Source: Serratia sp. DD3
Lineage (GTDB): Bacteria; Pseudomonadota; Gammaproteobacteria; Enterobacterales; Enterobacteriaceae
Direction: 5' to 3'
Length of the DNA: 64,000 nt
Assembly (NCBI RefSeq): GCF_000496755.2
Contig: NZ_AYKS02000074.1
Span: 35,709 to 99,708 of the forward strand
This document shows, piece by piece, positions 1 to 11,178 of this stretch (the stretch's first letter is position 1; every line of letters starts with the position of its first letter). Made by a program: the position numbers and the translations under genes. The notes beneath the pieces are model-generated. The model ran no database searches. It saw only the letters and a list, made by a program, of their open reading frames with translations, and was not told the origin of the DNA.

Positions 1-1511
1 GCAGGGACCAGAGCGGTCAGTTGGCCGGTCATTAATAGTTGACTGGCCGCCTCGATATCCGGGGCGAAGAAACGGTCTTTATCGTAGAAGCTGACGTGTT
101 CTCGTAGCAAGCGACGAGCTTGTTCCAACCCCTCACTGGTTTGCAGACCGTGACGGAAATCGAGCCCTTGGCAGGCCGCCAGCCACTCCACCGCCAGAAT
201 ACCGCGCACGTTATCCGCCATTTCCCACAGGCGGCGACCGGCAGCCGGTGCCATCGAAACATGGTCTTCCTGGTTGGCAGAGGTAGGGATACTGTCGACA
301 CTGGCCGGGTGAGCCAACGCTTTGTTTTCGCTGGTCAACGCCGCTGCAGTCACTTGGGCTATCATAAAGCCAGAGTTCACGCCGCCATTCTCCACCAGGA
401 ACGGCGGTAACTGTGACATATGTTTGTCCATCATCAGAGAGATCCGACGCTCTGAGAGGGAGCCCATCTCGGCGAAGGCCAGCGCCAGATTATCGGCGGC
501 CATCGCGACCGGTTCAGCGTGGAAATTCCCCCCAGACAACACATCCCCTTGCTCAGCAAAGACCAACGGGTTATCGGAAACCGCGTTGGACTCAATCTCC
601 AGCACTTCTGCCGCTTGACGGATCTGAGTCAGGCAGGCACCCATCACTTGTGGCTGGCAGCGCAGCGAATAAGGGTCTTGTACTTTGTCACAGTTTTGGT
701 GTGAGTCAGATATGGCACTGTGTGTGCCCAGCAGATGGCGGTAAGCCGCAGCCGCATCGATCTGGCCACGTTGACCACGGACTTGGTGGATCCTCGGGTC
801 AAATGGGCTGCGTGAACCTAGTGCGGCCTCAACCGTAAGACTACCGGTGACGGTGGCTGCGGCATACAGATCTTCAGCATCAAACAAGCCACGCAGTGCA
901 AAAGCGGTGGAAACCTGGGTACCGTTTAATAACGCCAAGCCTTCTTTGGCCGCCAGTGTTAAGGGTTTCAGCCCCGCTTTGGCAAGTGCCTGAGTCGCTG
1001 GTAACCACTCCCCTTGATAACGGGCTTTACCTTCCCCCAGTAGCACCAGACTCATATGCGCCAAGGGTGCTAAATCGCCAGAAGCACCAACAGAACCTTT
1101 TAATGGGATGTGGGGATAGACTTCGGTGTTGACCAATGCAATCAGTGCCTGGATAACCTCCAGACGGATACCTGAGAACCCACGAGACAGACTGTTGATT
1201 TTCAGCACCATAATCAGGCGAACCAGATTATCATCGGTTGCAGCACCAACGCCGGCAGCATGTGACAGCACGATGGAGCGTTGCAGATTCTCTAAATCTG
1301 CACGGGCGATACGGGTGGAAGCCAGTAACCCGAAACCGGTGTTGATACCATAGCTGGTGTGGTTTTCTGCCACAATGCGTTCAACACAAGCCACGCTCTG
1401 TTGGATAGCACCGTAGGCATGGTCATCCAGGGTCAGTGAGACCGGGTGTTGATAAACTTGGCGTAATTCGGCTAGGGTCATTTTGCCTGGGCGAATAGTC
1501 AATGATTTCAT
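1..1511 (-). CDS. hutH: Histidine ammonia-lyase (3' end cut by window edge)
   Basis: First step of histidine degradation: deaminates L-histidine to urocanate in the cytoplasm. The reading frame opens at ATG 1511-1509 and is still open at base 1, giving about 503 residues of the usual ~510, so only a few C-terminal residues are missing. The Ala143-Ser144-Gly145 triad that cyclises into the MIO electrophile is encoded at 1085-1077, inside the family motif GASGDLAPL. Its start overlaps the hutU stop (ATGA, 1508-1511), so the two are translationally coupled in one operon, presumably controlled by the HutC-like operator upstream of hutU. Confident from the motif, the length and the partner gene. 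Confidence 0.96.
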   Translation of the reverse strand, partial: MKSLTIRPGKMTLAELRQVYQHPVSLTLDDHAYGAIQQSVACVERIVAENHTSYGINTGFGLLASTRIARADLENLQRSIVLSHAAGVGAATDDNLVRLIMVLKINSLSRGFSGIRLEVIQALIALVNTEVYPHIPLKGSVGASGDLAPLAHMSLVLLGEGKARYQGEWLPATQALAKAGLKPLTLAAKEGLALLNGTQVSTAFALRGLFDAEDLYAAATVTGSLTVEAALGSRSPFDPRIHQVRGQRGQIDAAAAYRHLLGTHSAISDSHQNCDKVQDPYSLRCQPQVMGACLTQIRQAAEVLEIESNAVSDNPLVFAEQGDVLSGGNFHAEPVAMAADNLALAFAEMGSLSERRISLMMDKHMSQLPPFLVENGGVNSGFMIAQVTAAALTSENKALAHPASVDSIPTSANQEDHVSMAPAAGRRLWEMADNVRGILAVEWLAACQGLDFRHGLQTSEGLEQARRLLREHVSFYDKDRFFAPDIEAASQLLMTGQLTALVP

Positions 1512-3199
1512 GCTTTAGCCCCTTGAGTTGCAGCTACCATAGGTAAGTTAAGGCCTTGTTCACGAGCACAGTCAATAGCGATGTCGTAACCAGCATCGGC
1601 ATGGCGCATTACCCCGGTCGCCGGATCGTTATGCAACACACGAGCGATACGTTCAGCGGCTTCATCCGTGCCATCACAAACAATGACCATCCCCGAGTGT
1701 TGGGAGAAGCCCATACCGACGCCACCGCCGTGATGCAGAGAAACCCAGGTTGCACCGCTGGCGGTGTTAAGTAAAGCGTTGAGCAATGGCCAATCAGAGA
1801 CCGCATCAGAACCATCTTTCATTGATTCGGTTTCGCGGTTAGGGCTGGCAACTGATCCTGAATCCAGATGGTCACGACCTATCACAATAGGCGCAGACAA
1901 TTCACCACGGCGTACCATTTCATTAAACGCTAAGCCAAGTTTGGCACGCTGCCCCAGGCCAACCCAGCATATACGCGCTGGCAAACCCTGGAAACTGATA
2001 CGTTCACGTGCCATATCCAACCAATGATGGAGGTGTGCATCGTCAGGGATTAACTCTTTCACCATCGCGTCTGTCTTGAAAATATCTTGCGGATCACCGG
2101 AGAGTGCCGCCCAACGGAATGGACCGATACCACGGCAGAACAACGGGCGAATATAAGCCGGGACGAAACCAGGGAAATCAAAGGCGTTATTGACCCCCAT
2201 TTCTTTCGCCATTTGGCGGATATTATTGCCGTAGTCAAACGTTGGAACGCCCATTTTTTGGAACGCCAACATGGCTTCAACGTGTGTGGCCATTGACTGT
2301 TTAGCGGCTTTTACCACTACTGCGGGTTCACTTTGTGCACGGCGACGATACTCTTCCCAGCTCCAGCCGGCTGGCAGGTAACCATTAAGCGGATCATGGG
2401 CACTGGTCTGGTCGGTGACCATATCCGGGCGTACGCCACGTTTGACCAGCTCAGGCAAAATTTCTGCTGCATTCCCACACAGGGCAATAGAAATAGCTTT
2501 ACCTTCTTGGGTGTATTTCTTGATACGTGCTAAGGCGTCATCCAGATCCTTGGCTTGCTCATCGACGTAGCGGGTTTTTAAACGGAAATCAATACGGCTC
2601 TGTTGGCATTCGATATTCAGTGAACAGGCACCCGCCAAGGTTGCTGCCAGTGGCTGAGCGCCGCCCATGCCACCCAGGCCGGCGGTTAATACCCAGCGCC
2701 CTTTGAGGTTATCATTATAATGTTGGCGTCCCGCTTCCACGAAGGTTTCATAGGTGCCCTGTACGATGCCCTGGCTGCCAATGTAGATCCAACTGCCCGC
2801 CGTCATCTGGCCATACATCGCCAGGCCTTTGGCATCCAGTTCGTTGAAATGCTCCCAAGTCGCCCAGTGCGGAACCAGGTTCGAGTTGGCAATCAGCACG
2901 CGTGGTGCATTGCTGTGAGTTTTAAACACGCCTACCGGTTTGCCAGACTGCACCAGTAACGTCTCGTCATCTTCCAGTGTTTTAAGCGTTGCAACAATTT
3001 TGTCGTAGCAATCCCAGTCGCGGGCAGCACGGCCAATGCCGCCGTACACCACCAGCTCATGGGGGTTTTCTGCCACTTCTGGGTCGAGATTGTTCATTAA
3101 CATACGCAGTGGCGCTTCGGTCAGCCAACTTTTAGCGTTTAATTGTGTGCCACGTGGTGCACGGATATCAACGTTGCGAATTTTGTTATTTGTCGTCAC
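1508..3199 (-). CDS. hutU: Urocanate hydratase (urocanase)
   Basis: Second step of histidine degradation: NAD+-dependent hydration of urocanate to imidazolonepropionate, cytoplasmic. I choose the GTG at 3199-3197 as start. It gives 563 residues beginning [17 protein letters not shown], close to the usual urocanase length, and is preceded by AGAGGAAATAGCT. The longer in-frame ATG at 3238 would run back into the upstream palindromic repeat. Family features visible include the glycine-rich [10 protein letters not shown] segment (NAD binding) and an active-site region containing ICWVGLGQR. It is the promoter-proximal gene of a hutU-hutH operon. hutI, hutG and hutC are not in this window. Confidence 0.97.
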   Translation of the reverse strand: MTTNNKIRNVDIRAPRGTQLNAKSWLTEAPLRMLMNNLDPEVAENPHELVVYGGIGRAARDWDCYDKIVATLKTLEDDETLLVQSGKPVGVFKTHSNAPRVLIANSNLVPHWATWEHFNELDAKGLAMYGQMTAGSWIYIGSQGIVQGTYETFVEAGRQHYNDNLKGRWVLTAGLGGMGGAQPLAATLAGACSLNIECQQSRIDFRLKTRYVDEQAKDLDDALARIKKYTQEGKAISIALCGNAAEILPELVKRGVRPDMVTDQTSAHDPLNGYLPAGWSWEEYRRRAQSEPAVVVKAAKQSMATHVEAMLAFQKMGVPTFDYGNNIRQMAKEMGVNNAFDFPGFVPAYIRPLFCRGIGPFRWAALSGDPQDIFKTDAMVKELIPDDAHLHHWLDMARERISFQGLPARICWVGLGQRAKLGLAFNEMVRRGELSAPIVIGRDHLDSGSVASPNRETESMKDGSDAVSDWPLLNALLNTASGATWVSLHHGGGVGMGFSQHSGMVIVCDGTDEAAERIARVLHNDPATGVMRHADAGYDIAIDCAREQGLNLPMVAATQGAKA

Positions 3200-3219
3200 A
3201 GCTATTTCCTCTAGCAGTT

Positions 3220-3335
3220 TATACCCGTCGCCATTCAAGCTGCAGCAGTGTTAGCTTGCCTCGTTCATGGGATTGACCCATGGTCGGGGCTTGGTTGCGT
3301 TGCTGTCGACCTGCAACTTGAATGAACTTAGGTAT
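3220..3335. repeat. Palindromic intergenic repeat in the hutU leader
   Basis: The left end reads TATACCCGTCGCCATTCAAG and the right end (about 3311-3335) is its inverted counterpart, CTGCAACTTGAATGAACTTA followed by GGTAT, so the unit can fold on itself. The same ends recur at 4916-5060, 11011-11137, 11308-11582, 15296-15640, 57257-57471 and elsewhere in the window. This copy lies 21 bases upstream of the hutU start, so it should be within the hut messenger leader. Confidence 0.85.
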
Positions 3336-3403
3336 CGGTACAAATTCCACGACCTGGTGGTGAATAGCAGCACCAAGCCATAACAATGCGGTGGGCTTCT
3401 TAA

Positions 3404-3429
3404 CATATACTTGTATGTACAAGCATATG
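3404..3429. promoter_or_regulatory. HutC-type operator candidate
   Basis: Near-perfect 26-base palindrome with core CTTGTA-TG-TACAAG flanked by CATATA and CATATG; one mismatched pair. HutC repressors (GntR family, released by urocanate) bind palindromes with TTGTA/TACAA half-sites. The site lies about 205 bases upstream of the hutU start. Assignment rests on motif similarity and the neighbouring genes. Confidence 0.6.
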
Positions 3430-3763
3430 CAACCATGAGAAGTGCAGGCGTAAAAATAAGCAACAAAAAATTATTTTAATTTAAAATCAATTAATTAAAT
3501 TATTAAAAGGTGATGGGATAGGCGTTTTAACCGAGGAAAATAGTGAGATGAACTGCAAAAATCAGTTAAAATAGTGTCGTTTTTGAGCGTTAAGTCACAA
3601 TGGATTTACATAGTTATTACAATTAAACCGAAGAATAGCGCCAACATATTGCGGATAGCCAAGCTTGATCTCATTCGAGCAAGGTTTACCGGTATCTGGT
3701 TTGGTCATCGCGGCAGGATCTGCAATAATCCCTTTTTTTGCCCTTGCCAACATTGAGAATGCC

Positions 3764-4435
3764 ATGCTCTACCCAATTAACGAGATGTTCCAGACCTTGC
3801 AGGGAGAAGGTTATTTTACTGGTGTGCCTGCTATCTTTATTCGTTTGCAGGGTTGCCCGGTGGGGTGTAGTTGGTGTGATACCCAACATACTTGGGAAAA
3901 GGAAGCACATCAGGAGGTGGATATGCAGCAAATTCTGCTGAAACCTTCTGAAAGCCGCCAATGGGGCAGTGCCAGTGCTGAACAATTGCTGATGTTGATC
4001 CAACAGCAAGGTTATACCGCTCGCCATATCGTTATTACGGGTGGGGAACCTTGTATCTATGATTTGATACCACTGACCACCTTGCTCGAGAGCCAGGGTT
4101 ACAGTTGCCAGATAGAAACCAGTGGTACTTATGAGGTTCTCTGTTCGCCTAATACCTGGGTGACGGTTTCGCCAAAAGTGAAGATGCGTGGTGGCTTGCA
4201 GGTCTTGCCACAGGCGCTGATACGCGCCGATGAGATCAAACATCCGGTTGGGCGTGAACGTGATATTGAAGCATTAGATCAACTGCTGGCGATATTGCAG
4301 GATGAAAAGCGGCGTATTATCGCTTTACAACCCATCAGCCAGCAGGAAGAAGCAACGCGTCTATGTATTGAAACCTGTATTGCTCGTAATTGGCGGCTTT
4401 CAATGCAGACGCACAAGTACCTCAATATTGCCTGA
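3764..4435 (+). CDS. queE: 7-carboxy-7-deazaguanine synthase
   Basis: Radical SAM enzyme of queuosine biosynthesis: converts 6-carboxytetrahydropterin to 7-carboxy-7-deazaguanine. The ATG at 3764 gives 223 residues, the same length as the E. coli enzyme, beginning MLYPINEMFQTLQGEG. A longer in-frame opening from 3665 adds 33 unlikely residues and is rejected. The iron-sulfur cluster cysteines are C31, C35 and C38 in the family's CX3CX2C spacing (CPVGCSWC), and ITGGEP is the SAM-binding segment. It is convergent with queD, which makes its substrate, 55 bases away. Confidence 0.97.
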   Translation: MLYPINEMFQTLQGEGYFTGVPAIFIRLQGCPVGCSWCDTQHTWEKEAHQEVDMQQILLKPSESRQWGSASAEQLLMLIQQQGYTARHIVITGGEPCIYDLIPLTTLLESQGYSCQIETSGTYEVLCSPNTWVTVSPKVKMRGGLQVLPQALIRADEIKHPVGRERDIEALDQLLAILQDEKRRIIALQPISQQEEATRLCIETCIARNWRLSMQTHKYLNIA

Positions 4436-4490
4436 TACTCTAGCCTATATGGGCTATTTCCTTACAGCCCAATGAGTTACTGATATCGGT

Positions 4491-4853
4491 TTACTCACCT
4501 TTGTACACACAGCCAGCGCTACAGGTTTCTTTGATCATCACCGCCGACAGAATTGGCAGTTGCGGCTTCAGTTGCTGCCAGATCCAACCGGCGAGGACTT
4601 CGCTGGTTGGGTTTTCCAACCCTGGAATATCGTTCAAATAATGGTGATCAAGGCGCTGCCAAATCGGTTTGAATATCCCTTTCAGCTCAGCAAAATCCAT
4701 TACCCAGCCAGTGTGGGGGTCGACTTCCCCAGTGATTTCTAAACGCACTGTAAAAGAGTGCCCATGCAGGCGACCGCATTTGTGGCCTTCTGGTACATGA
4801 GGTAGGTGATGTGCGGCTTCAAACTGAAAATCTTTAAACAACGTAGTGACCAT
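4491..4853 (-). CDS. queD: 6-carboxytetrahydropterin synthase
   Basis: Converts 7,8-dihydroneopterin triphosphate to 6-carboxy-5,6,7,8-tetrahydropterin, the step before QueE in queuosine synthesis. 120 residues, full length for the family. Zinc ligands H15, H30 and H32 and the catalytic C26 are visible in EAAHHLPH and CGRLHGHSF. The next upstream feature is a palindromic repeat (4916-5060), so it is probably transcribed alone. Confidence 0.97.
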   Translation of the reverse strand: MVTTLFKDFQFEAAHHLPHVPEGHKCGRLHGHSFTVRLEITGEVDPHTGWVMDFAELKGIFKPIWQRLDHHYLNDIPGLENPTSEVLAGWIWQQLKPQLPILSAVMIKETCSAGCVYKGE

Positions 4854-4915
4854 TGACCCAGCCTTATTGATTTAAAACTGTCAAATAGTACTGGAAAGCG
4901 GTTCCCGTTGCCATC

Positions 4916-5060
4916 TATACCCATTCAGCAATCAAGCTGCAGGGGTGTTGTTACAATTATTTGCCTCTTCCCTGAGGCTCACCCCGTTGGGGCCTCGCTC
5001 CTTCGGAGCCAGCGCAAGCGCTGTTCAAAACTGTCCTGCAACTTCATTGAACTTGGGTAT
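4916..5060. repeat. Palindromic intergenic repeat
   Basis: Same family as 3220-3335: TATACCCATTCAGCAATCAAG at the left end and CTTCATTGAACTTGGGTAT at the right. The interior contains small hairpin modules (GCCTCGCTCCTTCGGAGCC, then AGCGCAAGCGCTGTTCAAAA) that reappear almost unchanged at about 15550-15600. It lies between the phoX 3' end and the queD start. Confidence 0.85.
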
Positions 5061-5078
5061 GTGTTAAATAGCCAACCC

Positions 5079-6968
5079 TCAAGCGCCGATCACGCCACCA
5101 TCTTCACGAGTAATCATTAACACAGACGAGCGTGGACGTGGGCTATTATGAGGGAAGTGAGAGTCTCCTTCTTCCCCTGGGTGCTGAACGTTAACAAACA
5201 TCGTTTTATAGTCTGGAGTAAAGGTGAGTCCAGTCAATTCGCATGACTTTGGCCCGACCATAAAGCGGCGGATCTCACCAGTTTGCGGATCGCCCGCCAG
5301 CATCTGGTTATTGCCTTGCCCCAGATAATCACCTTTGTTGCTGTATTTACCATCGGTGAGGATCCACAAGCGGCCAGCACTGTCGAATCCCAGGCCGTCA
5401 GGGCTGTTAAAGGTATTATCTGCCGTAATGTTTGGGGTGCCGCGGTTAACGCCTTGCGGATGCGCTAGTGGGTTGCCAGCCAGTACATACATGTCCCAAG
5501 TAAAATTATCGCCTGTCGCATCACCGGCTTCACTCCAGCGAATAATCTGGCCATAAACGTTATTGGGGCGAGGATTCGCCGCATTGAGCGGCATGTTATC
5601 TTCGCCACGTTTGTTGTTATTGGTCAAGGTGCAATAGACACGGCCATCATGCGGATTGACTGTTATCCACTCAGGGCGGTCCATCTTGGTTGCGCCAACG
5701 TGTGATGCGGCTTTGCGTGTGAAAATTAATATTTCCGCTGCATCTTTGAAACCATTTTCCGGCGTTAGGCCATTTTTGCCAAACTCCAAAGCAATCCAAC
5801 GTCCTGTGCCCTTGAGCGGCGTACCATTGCTGTCCCCGTCAAACTGAGCCACGTACAAATTACCTTCATCCAAGAGGTTGCGGTTATTTGCCGGGTTGGC
5901 GCTATCGAACTTGTTTTTGGAGACAAACTTGTAAATATGCTCCCCGCGCTCATCGTCACCCATATAAACTACAAGACGTCCATCTTTGGCTATCGTCACG
6001 GCGGCATTTTCGTGTTTGAAGCGCCCCAGAGCAGTACGCTTTATGGGTGTAGATTCTGGGTTCATCGGATCGATCTCAACAATCCAACCGAATCGGTTGA
6101 GTTCGTTGGGGTTTTTCACTACATCGAAACGATCGTCAAACGTTGACCAATTGCGTTCAGGTTCATTGGCCTTCAAGGTATAGCGTTTTTGCTCTGGCGT
6201 ATTTTTGTAATCTGTTTGCTGAGTGCCAAAATAGGTTTCGAAGTTTTCTTCACAGGTCAGGTAGGTGCCCCAAGGGGTTTTGCCATTGGCGCAGTTATTG
6301 AGTGTACCTAGGACACGGAGGCCTGAGGGGTCGGCTGCAGTTTGCAGTTGTGGATGCCCCGCAGCCGGGCCGCTGAATTGCATTTCAGTATTGGCGGTGA
6401 TGCGGCGGTTATAGCGTGAAGGACGCTCAACTTCCCAGCGTTGGCTATCACCAATACGTTTTACCGCAACAATAGACACACCATGTGCGGCTTGGGATTT
6501 ACGTACATCATCCAGGCTTTTGGCTTGGGTGCCACCGTGGGCGAACAAGTATTGCTCGTTGACGTATTCGTTATTGATCGCCATCACGCCATGATTTTTA
6601 TCAATTGGGAAGAAACTCATACCGTCATTGTTATCACCAAACTGTTTTTCTTGGTCGGCTGCACTGTTGCCACCGTTGGCATCGAATGCGGCAGCGCCAT
6701 TCACCAAAGGGTCACCCCATGAGATCAACACCTCGGCTTTGTAACCTGGGGCAATAACCACTTCATCTGCGGTGGAAGCGGCAATGCCTTTGAATCCCAA
6801 TAGATTACTGGTTGGTAAGTCGGCTGCTAGCGCTTCACCAGTCATCCCTAGTACACCACCAGCGAGAAAATGGGTGATGCCAATAGCGCTGGCACCACCG
6901 ATTAACAGTTTGCGGCGAGTAGGATTGCTCAGTGTAGGGTCGTTAAATTGATTCGGATTATTCTTCAT
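5079..6968 (-). CDS. phoX: PhoX-family phosphatase, Tat-exported
   Basis: Predicted periplasmic phosphatase of the PhoX/DUF839 family, which are calcium/iron-dependent monomeric alkaline phosphatases. Start chosen at ATG 6968, 629 residues, because it places a twin-arginine signal (PTRRKLLIGGASAIGITHFL, then a hydrophobic stretch and an Ala-rich end) at residues ~12-45; the longer opening from 7064 buries it. The mature part has conserved family segments GRFKHENAAV, TCEENFETYFG and MDRPEWITVNPHDGRVYC. A weak Pho-box-like sequence sits upstream at 7031-7048. Substrate and metal are inferred from the family. Confidence 0.85.
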   Translation of the reverse strand: MKNNPNQFNDPTLSNPTRRKLLIGGASAIGITHFLAGGVLGMTGEALAADLPTSNLLGFKGIAASTADEVVIAPGYKAEVLISWGDPLVNGAAAFDANGGNSAADQEKQFGDNNDGMSFFPIDKNHGVMAINNEYVNEQYLFAHGGTQAKSLDDVRKSQAAHGVSIVAVKRIGDSQRWEVERPSRYNRRITANTEMQFSGPAAGHPQLQTAADPSGLRVLGTLNNCANGKTPWGTYLTCEENFETYFGTQQTDYKNTPEQKRYTLKANEPERNWSTFDDRFDVVKNPNELNRFGWIVEIDPMNPESTPIKRTALGRFKHENAAVTIAKDGRLVVYMGDDERGEHIYKFVSKNKFDSANPANNRNLLDEGNLYVAQFDGDSNGTPLKGTGRWIALEFGKNGLTPENGFKDAAEILIFTRKAASHVGATKMDRPEWITVNPHDGRVYCTLTNNNKRGEDNMPLNAANPRPNNVYGQIIRWSEAGDATGDNFTWDMYVLAGNPLAHPQGVNRGTPNITADNTFNSPDGLGFDSAGRLWILTDGKYSNKGDYLGQGNNQMLAGDPQTGEIRRFMVGPKSCELTGLTFTPDYKTMFVNVQHPGEEGDSHFPHNSPRPRSSVLMITREDGGVIGA

Positions 6969-7458
6969 GGAGTTAGCTTCCTGCGAGTAGATACCATAAA
7001 CAAATTTGAGTCTTATAATAGTGAAGGAATGTTTCATAAATGTTACAGCGCAATATGAAAGCAATTCATTCTTGCTGTTTGGGGGTCAATGAGAGCTATC
7101 AAACTCACTTAAGTGATAACGATGCTAATAGATAGCAATAGATGTCAGTGGAGGGGGTATTTTTCTGTTTTATAAGGCTTTTATGACGGAGTGATGCTAA
7201 ATAGGTAGTGTGTCCGTCACCGTATATTCAACGTTTAATCAAGCTATTGGGGATGGTGGTAATCCGGCGTTCCCCTGAGGCTCATCCCATAGCGCCTGCT
7301 ATATAGTCATTTTGGTTATTATTTATTGCTATCACTTATTTAGTCATTGCGATGGAGCTGGGTAACCTTACAGACTTCCCTCGGTCTGTTAAGGATAGAG
7401 CCTTAAAAATGACAATGAAACAGCTGATACTGGCTAAGCATAGGATATCCATACCACG
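6969..7458. other. Divergent intergenic region phoX / cysJ
   Basis: 490 bases with no gene, carrying the promoters of phoX and of cysJIH. cysJIH operons are activated by CysB with N-acetylserine, but CysB sites are too degenerate for me to place. A fragment at about 7265-7292 (TTCCCCTGAGGCTCATCCCA) resembles an internal module of the palindromic repeats. A Pho-box candidate is listed separately. Confidence 0.5.
7031..7048 (-). promoter_or_regulatory. Weak Pho-box candidate upstream of phoX
   Basis: On the minus strand the sequence CTGTAACATTTATGAAAC has the 7-4-7 layout of a PhoB box (CTGTCAT direct repeats every 11 bases). The first half-site matches 5 of 7 positions and the second only about 3. 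It lies 63-80 bases upstream of the phoX start. Suggested mainly by the phosphatase context. Confidence 0.28.
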
Positions 7459-9258
7459 ATGACGACTCAGGTTTCTGCAACATCTTTACTGCCACTGTCA
7501 GCGGAACAGTTGACGCGCCTTCAGGGGACGATTAGTGAATACTCACCAACACAGTTGGCGTGGTTGTCCGGTTATTTATGGGGCTTGGTGAATCCGCAAG
7601 TGCAGAGTGCGGCTCATGTGCCAGTGGCAGCTGAAGCCGCCAGTATCACCGTGATCTCTGCCTCGCAAACCGGTAACGCACGCCGGCTGGCGGAGCAACT
7701 GCGTGATGACCTATTGGCCGCCAAGCTGAACGTCACTTTGGTGAATGCCGGTGACTATAAGTTCAAACAGATTGCTCAGGAACGGCTGTTGGTGATCGTG
7801 GCCTCGACCCAAGGGGAGGGCGACCCTGCAGAAGAAGCGGTGGCACTACATAAATACCTGCATTCAAAAAAGGCGCCCAAGTTGCTTGAAACGGCCTTTG
7901 CGGTATTTGGTCTGGGCGACAGTTCTTATGAGAATTTCTGCCAGTCTGGTAAAGATTTTGATGGCAAACTGGCGGCGTTAGGTGCAGAACGCTTGCTAGA
8001 TCGCATTGATGCTGATGTGGACTATCAGCAACAGGCCGTCGCTTGGCGTCAACAGATTGTGACCATCCTGCAGGCTCGTGCTACAGCGGGCGCTCTTGTT
8101 GCTCCCACATCGGTTAGTGGTGTGAGTGAGCAAGTCCTCACTTCTCCCTATAATAAACAACAGCCATTGACGGCAGAATTGCTGCTGAATCAAAAAATTA
8201 CCGGGCGCGGTTCGAGTAAGGATGTGCGCCATATCGAAATTGATCTGGGTAGTTCCGGCTTGTGTTACCAGCCGGGGGATGCGCTGGGTGTCTGGTTTGA
8301 TAACGATCCCGCGCTGGTGGAGGAACTGCTGCAACTGTTGTGGCTGAGTGGCGATGAGTTGCTGACGGTAGAAGGGAAAACTCAATCACTGCGCGATGCG
8401 TTGTTGCACCATTTTGAACTGACACAGAACACCGCACCGATTGTGGAAAAGTACGCCGCGCTGTCGCGAGATGAGCGGTTGATAGGCTTGCTGGCGGATA
8501 AACCCAGCTTGCAACACTATGCACACTCTACGCCGATCGTCGATATGGTTCGTCAGGCTCCTGTCGATCTGGCAGCGGAGCAATTGGTTGGTTTGCTGCG
8601 TCCACTGGCACCGCGTTTGTATTCTATCGCCTCCTCGCAAGCAGAAAATGAAAGCGAAGTGCATATTACCGTCGGGGTGGTGCGCTATGAGGTGGATGGT
8701 CGTGCCCGTGCGGGTGGTGCCTCAAGTTTTTTGGCGGATCGCCTGGAAGAGGAAGCAGAACTGCGGGTGTTCATTGAGCATAACGACAATTTCCGCCTGC
8801 CTACTGACCCACAAATACCGGTGATCATGATTGGCGCGGGTACCGGTATCGCGCCATTTCGCGCTTTTATGCAGCAGCGCGAAGCGGTGGGTGCCAAAGG
8901 GGATAACTGGTTGTTCTTTGGTAATCCCCATTTTACCGAAGACTTTTTATATCAAGTTGAATGGCAGCGCTATGTGAAAGAAGGGCTGTTAACCCGAATT
9001 GATCTGGCCTGGTCCCGTGATCAAGCGCATAAGGTTTATGTGCAGGACAAATTGCGTCAACAGGGGGCTGAAGTTTGGCGTTGGATCCAGCAAGGGGCAC
9101 ATCTTTATGTGTGTGGCGATGCCAACCATATGGCGAAAGACGTTGAAGAGAGCTTGGTAGAACTGGTGGCCGAACACGGTGGTATGGATACCGAGCAGGC
9201 AGATGAATTTTTAAGTGAGCTGCGCCAAGAGCGCCGTTATCAGCGAGATGTGTACTGA
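7459..9258 (+). CDS. cysJ: Sulfite reductase (NADPH) flavoprotein alpha subunit
   Basis: Passes electrons from NADPH through FAD and FMN to the CysI hemoprotein for reduction of sulfite to sulfide. 599 residues, same as E. coli. An N-terminal flavodoxin domain (about 63-200, with [15 protein letters not shown] and STQGEGDP) is followed by an FAD-binding domain ([13 protein letters not shown] around 385) and an NADPH-binding module ([14 protein letters not shown], then the C-terminal [14 protein letters not shown] and RRYQRDVY). The stop and the cysI start overlap by one base (TGATG, 9256-9260), so the subunits are translationally coupled. Confidence 0.98.
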   Translation: MTTQVSATSLLPLSAEQLTRLQGTISEYSPTQLAWLSGYLWGLVNPQVQSAAHVPVAAEAASITVISASQTGNARRLAEQLRDDLLAAKLNVTLVNAGDYKFKQIAQERLLVIVASTQGEGDPAEEAVALHKYLHSKKAPKLLETAFAVFGLGDSSYENFCQSGKDFDGKLAALGAERLLDRIDADVDYQQQAVAWRQQIVTILQARATAGALVAPTSVSGVSEQVLTSPYNKQQPLTAELLLNQKITGRGSSKDVRHIEIDLGSSGLCYQPGDALGVWFDNDPALVEELLQLLWLSGDELLTVEGKTQSLRDALLHHFELTQNTAPIVEKYAALSRDERLIGLLADKPSLQHYAHSTPIVDMVRQAPVDLAAEQLVGLLRPLAPRLYSIASSQAENESEVHITVGVVRYEVDGRARAGGASSFLADRLEEEAELRVFIEHNDNFRLPTDPQIPVIMIGAGTGIAPFRAFMQQREAVGAKGDNWLFFGNPHFTEDFLYQVEWQRYVKEGLLTRIDLAWSRDQAHKVYVQDKLRQQGAEVWRWIQQGAHLYVCGDANHMAKDVEESLVELVAEHGGMDTEQADEFLSELRQERRYQRDVY

Positions 9259-10973
9259 TGAATGATAAACACGTTGGGCCTTTACAGGTAACAGGCAAAT
9301 TGGTTGATGCCGAACGCATGAAGAAAGAGAGTAATTTCCTCCGTGGCACCATTAGTGATGATTTAACTGATGGTCTGACGGGCGGCTTCTCTGGCGATAA
9401 CTTTTTATTGATCCGTTTCCACGGCATGTATCAGCAAGATGATCGAGACATCCGCGCTGAACGTGCCGAACAAAAACTGGAACCACGCCACGCCATGATG
9501 CTGCGTTGCCGCTTACCTGGGGGCATTATCACGCCACAGCAATGGTTAGGTATCGACAAGTTTGCGCAGGAAAATACACTGTATGGCAGCATTCGCCTGA
9601 CCAACCGCCAGACATTCCAGTTTCACGGCATTTTAAAAGGTGACCTGAAATCTGCTCACCAGTTGCTCAATCGCTTAGGTTTAGACTCGCTGGCGACGGC
9701 TAACGATGTTAACCGCAATGTGCTCTGTACTTCCAACCCTGTGGAATCTGAGTTGCATCAGCAAGCTTATCAATGGGCGAAGAAAATTTCTGAACATCTG
9801 TTACCGCGAACTCGTGCGTATGCCGAAGTGTGGTTAGATAAAGAAAAGATCGCCACCACCGATGAAGAGCCAATCCTCGGTGACACTTATTTGCCACGCA
9901 AGTTTAAAACCACCGTGGTGATCCCACCGCAAAACGACGTCGATCTCCATGCCAATGACATGAACTTTGTGGCGATCGCCGAAAATGGCAAGCTGGTGGG
10001 CTTTAACCTGCTGGTGGGTGGGGGGTTGTCTATCGATCATGGCAATAAAAATACCTTTGCCCGGACGGCGAGTGAGTTTGGTTATATCCCGTTGGATTAT
10101 ACGCTGGCGGTAGCGGAAGCGGTGGTGACGACCCAGCGCGACTGGGGGAACCGCACCGATCGTAAAAATGCCAAAACCAAATACACACTGGAGCGCGTTG
10201 GTGTTGATGCGTTTCGCGCTGAAGTAGAGAAACGGGCAGGCATCACCTTTGAGCCGGTGCGCCCATACCATTTTACCGGGCGTGGTGATCGCATCGGTTG
10301 GGTAAAGGGGATCGACAATCAGTGGCATCTGACGTTATTTATCGAAAATGGCCGTTTGCTGGATTATCCCGGCCGCTCGCTAAAAACCGGCATGGCCGAG
10401 ATTGCCAAAGTTCATCAAGGTGACTTCCGCTTGACCGCCAACCAGAATTTAATCGTGGCGGGTGTAAAAGAGGATCAAAAGGCACAGATCGAATCGTTGG
10501 CGCGTAAATATGGCCTGCTCGACGACAACATCAGTGAGCAACGCAAGAATTCGATGGCTTGTGTTTCTTATCCCACCTGTCCACTGGCGATGGCCGAGGC
10601 GGAACGCTTCTTGCCAGAATTTATCACCAAAGTGGAGAGCATTATGCAGCAGCATGGGGTAGGGGATGAGCATATTGTATTGCGCGTTACCGGTTGCCCA
10701 AATGGCTGTGCCCGAGCACTGTTGGCGGAGATTGGCCTGGTGGGTAAAGCTCTTGGTCGTTATAACCTCCACCTAGGGGGGAACCGTGAAGGAACCCGCA
10801 TTCCGCGCATGTACCGCGAGAACATTAATGAAAATGACATCCTGCAAGAGATTGATGACTTGGTAGGTCGTTGGGCACGAGAGCGCACAGAGGGAGAAGG
10901 TTTCGGCGATTTCACAGTACGAAGCGGTATTGTGCGGCCAGTCGTCGATCCAGCGCGGGATTTCTGGGATTAA
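9258..10973 (+). CDS. cysI: Sulfite reductase (NADPH) hemoprotein beta subunit
   Basis: Siroheme and [4Fe-4S] subunit that performs the six-electron reduction of sulfite to sulfide. 571 residues (570 in E. coli). The cluster/siroheme cysteines are in the pattern CX5C ([11 protein letters not shown]) and CX3C ([10 protein letters not shown]); anion-binding basic residues lie in the [14 protein letters not shown] region. It follows cysJ with a one-base overlap. Its siroheme would come from CysG, encoded 6 kb downstream. It is separated from cysH by 636 bases filled with repeats. Confidence 0.98.
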   Translation: MNDKHVGPLQVTGKLVDAERMKKESNFLRGTISDDLTDGLTGGFSGDNFLLIRFHGMYQQDDRDIRAERAEQKLEPRHAMMLRCRLPGGIITPQQWLGIDKFAQENTLYGSIRLTNRQTFQFHGILKGDLKSAHQLLNRLGLDSLATANDVNRNVLCTSNPVESELHQQAYQWAKKISEHLLPRTRAYAEVWLDKEKIATTDEEPILGDTYLPRKFKTTVVIPPQNDVDLHANDMNFVAIAENGKLVGFNLLVGGGLSIDHGNKNTFARTASEFGYIPLDYTLAVAEAVVTTQRDWGNRTDRKNAKTKYTLERVGVDAFRAEVEKRAGITFEPVRPYHFTGRGDRIGWVKGIDNQWHLTLFIENGRLLDYPGRSLKTGMAEIAKVHQGDFRLTANQNLIVAGVKEDQKAQIESLARKYGLLDDNISEQRKNSMACVSYPTCPLAMAEAERFLPEFITKVESIMQQHGVGDEHIVLRVTGCPNGCARALLAEIGLVGKALGRYNLHLGGNREGTRIPRMYRENINENDILQEIDDLVGRWARERTEGEGFGDFTVRSGIVRPVVDPARDFWD

Positions 10974-11010
10974 CTTAGGTGATTGTACTCATTTAGGTGA
11001 GAGTACTCAG

Positions 11011-11137
11011 TATACCCAAGTTCAATGAAGTTGCAGGTAGGCGGCAACTGAGCGAAGCCCCAGGAGCTTACACGAGTAAGTGACTGGGGTGAGTAAAGGC
11101 AGTCAACAACCCTGCAGCTTTATTGGTGACGGGTATA
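11011..11137. repeat. Palindromic intergenic repeat
   Basis: Begins TATACCCAAGTTCAATGAAG and ends GGTGACGGGTATA, matching the inverted ends of the 3220-3335 unit. It contains the internal module CCCCAGGAGCTTACACGAGT, also found in the copies at 11308-11582 and 15296-15640. Confidence 0.85.
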
Positions 11138-11178
11138 AATAACCGAGCCTGATACCGCTCCATGTTAAGCGTCAGGCT

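Larger units (their letters stand above)
3200..3763. other. Intergenic region between hutU and queE
   Basis: Divergent promoter region with no gene. It holds a palindromic repeat (3220-3335) and a HutC-like operator (3404-3429). The remainder (about 3430-3763) is AT-rich. I cannot assign a promoter in it with confidence. Confidence 0.6.

Noticed and set aside
3665..3763. N-terminal extension of QueE
   Set aside because: The known family N-terminus MLYPINEMFQ starts at 3764; the extension is not conserved.
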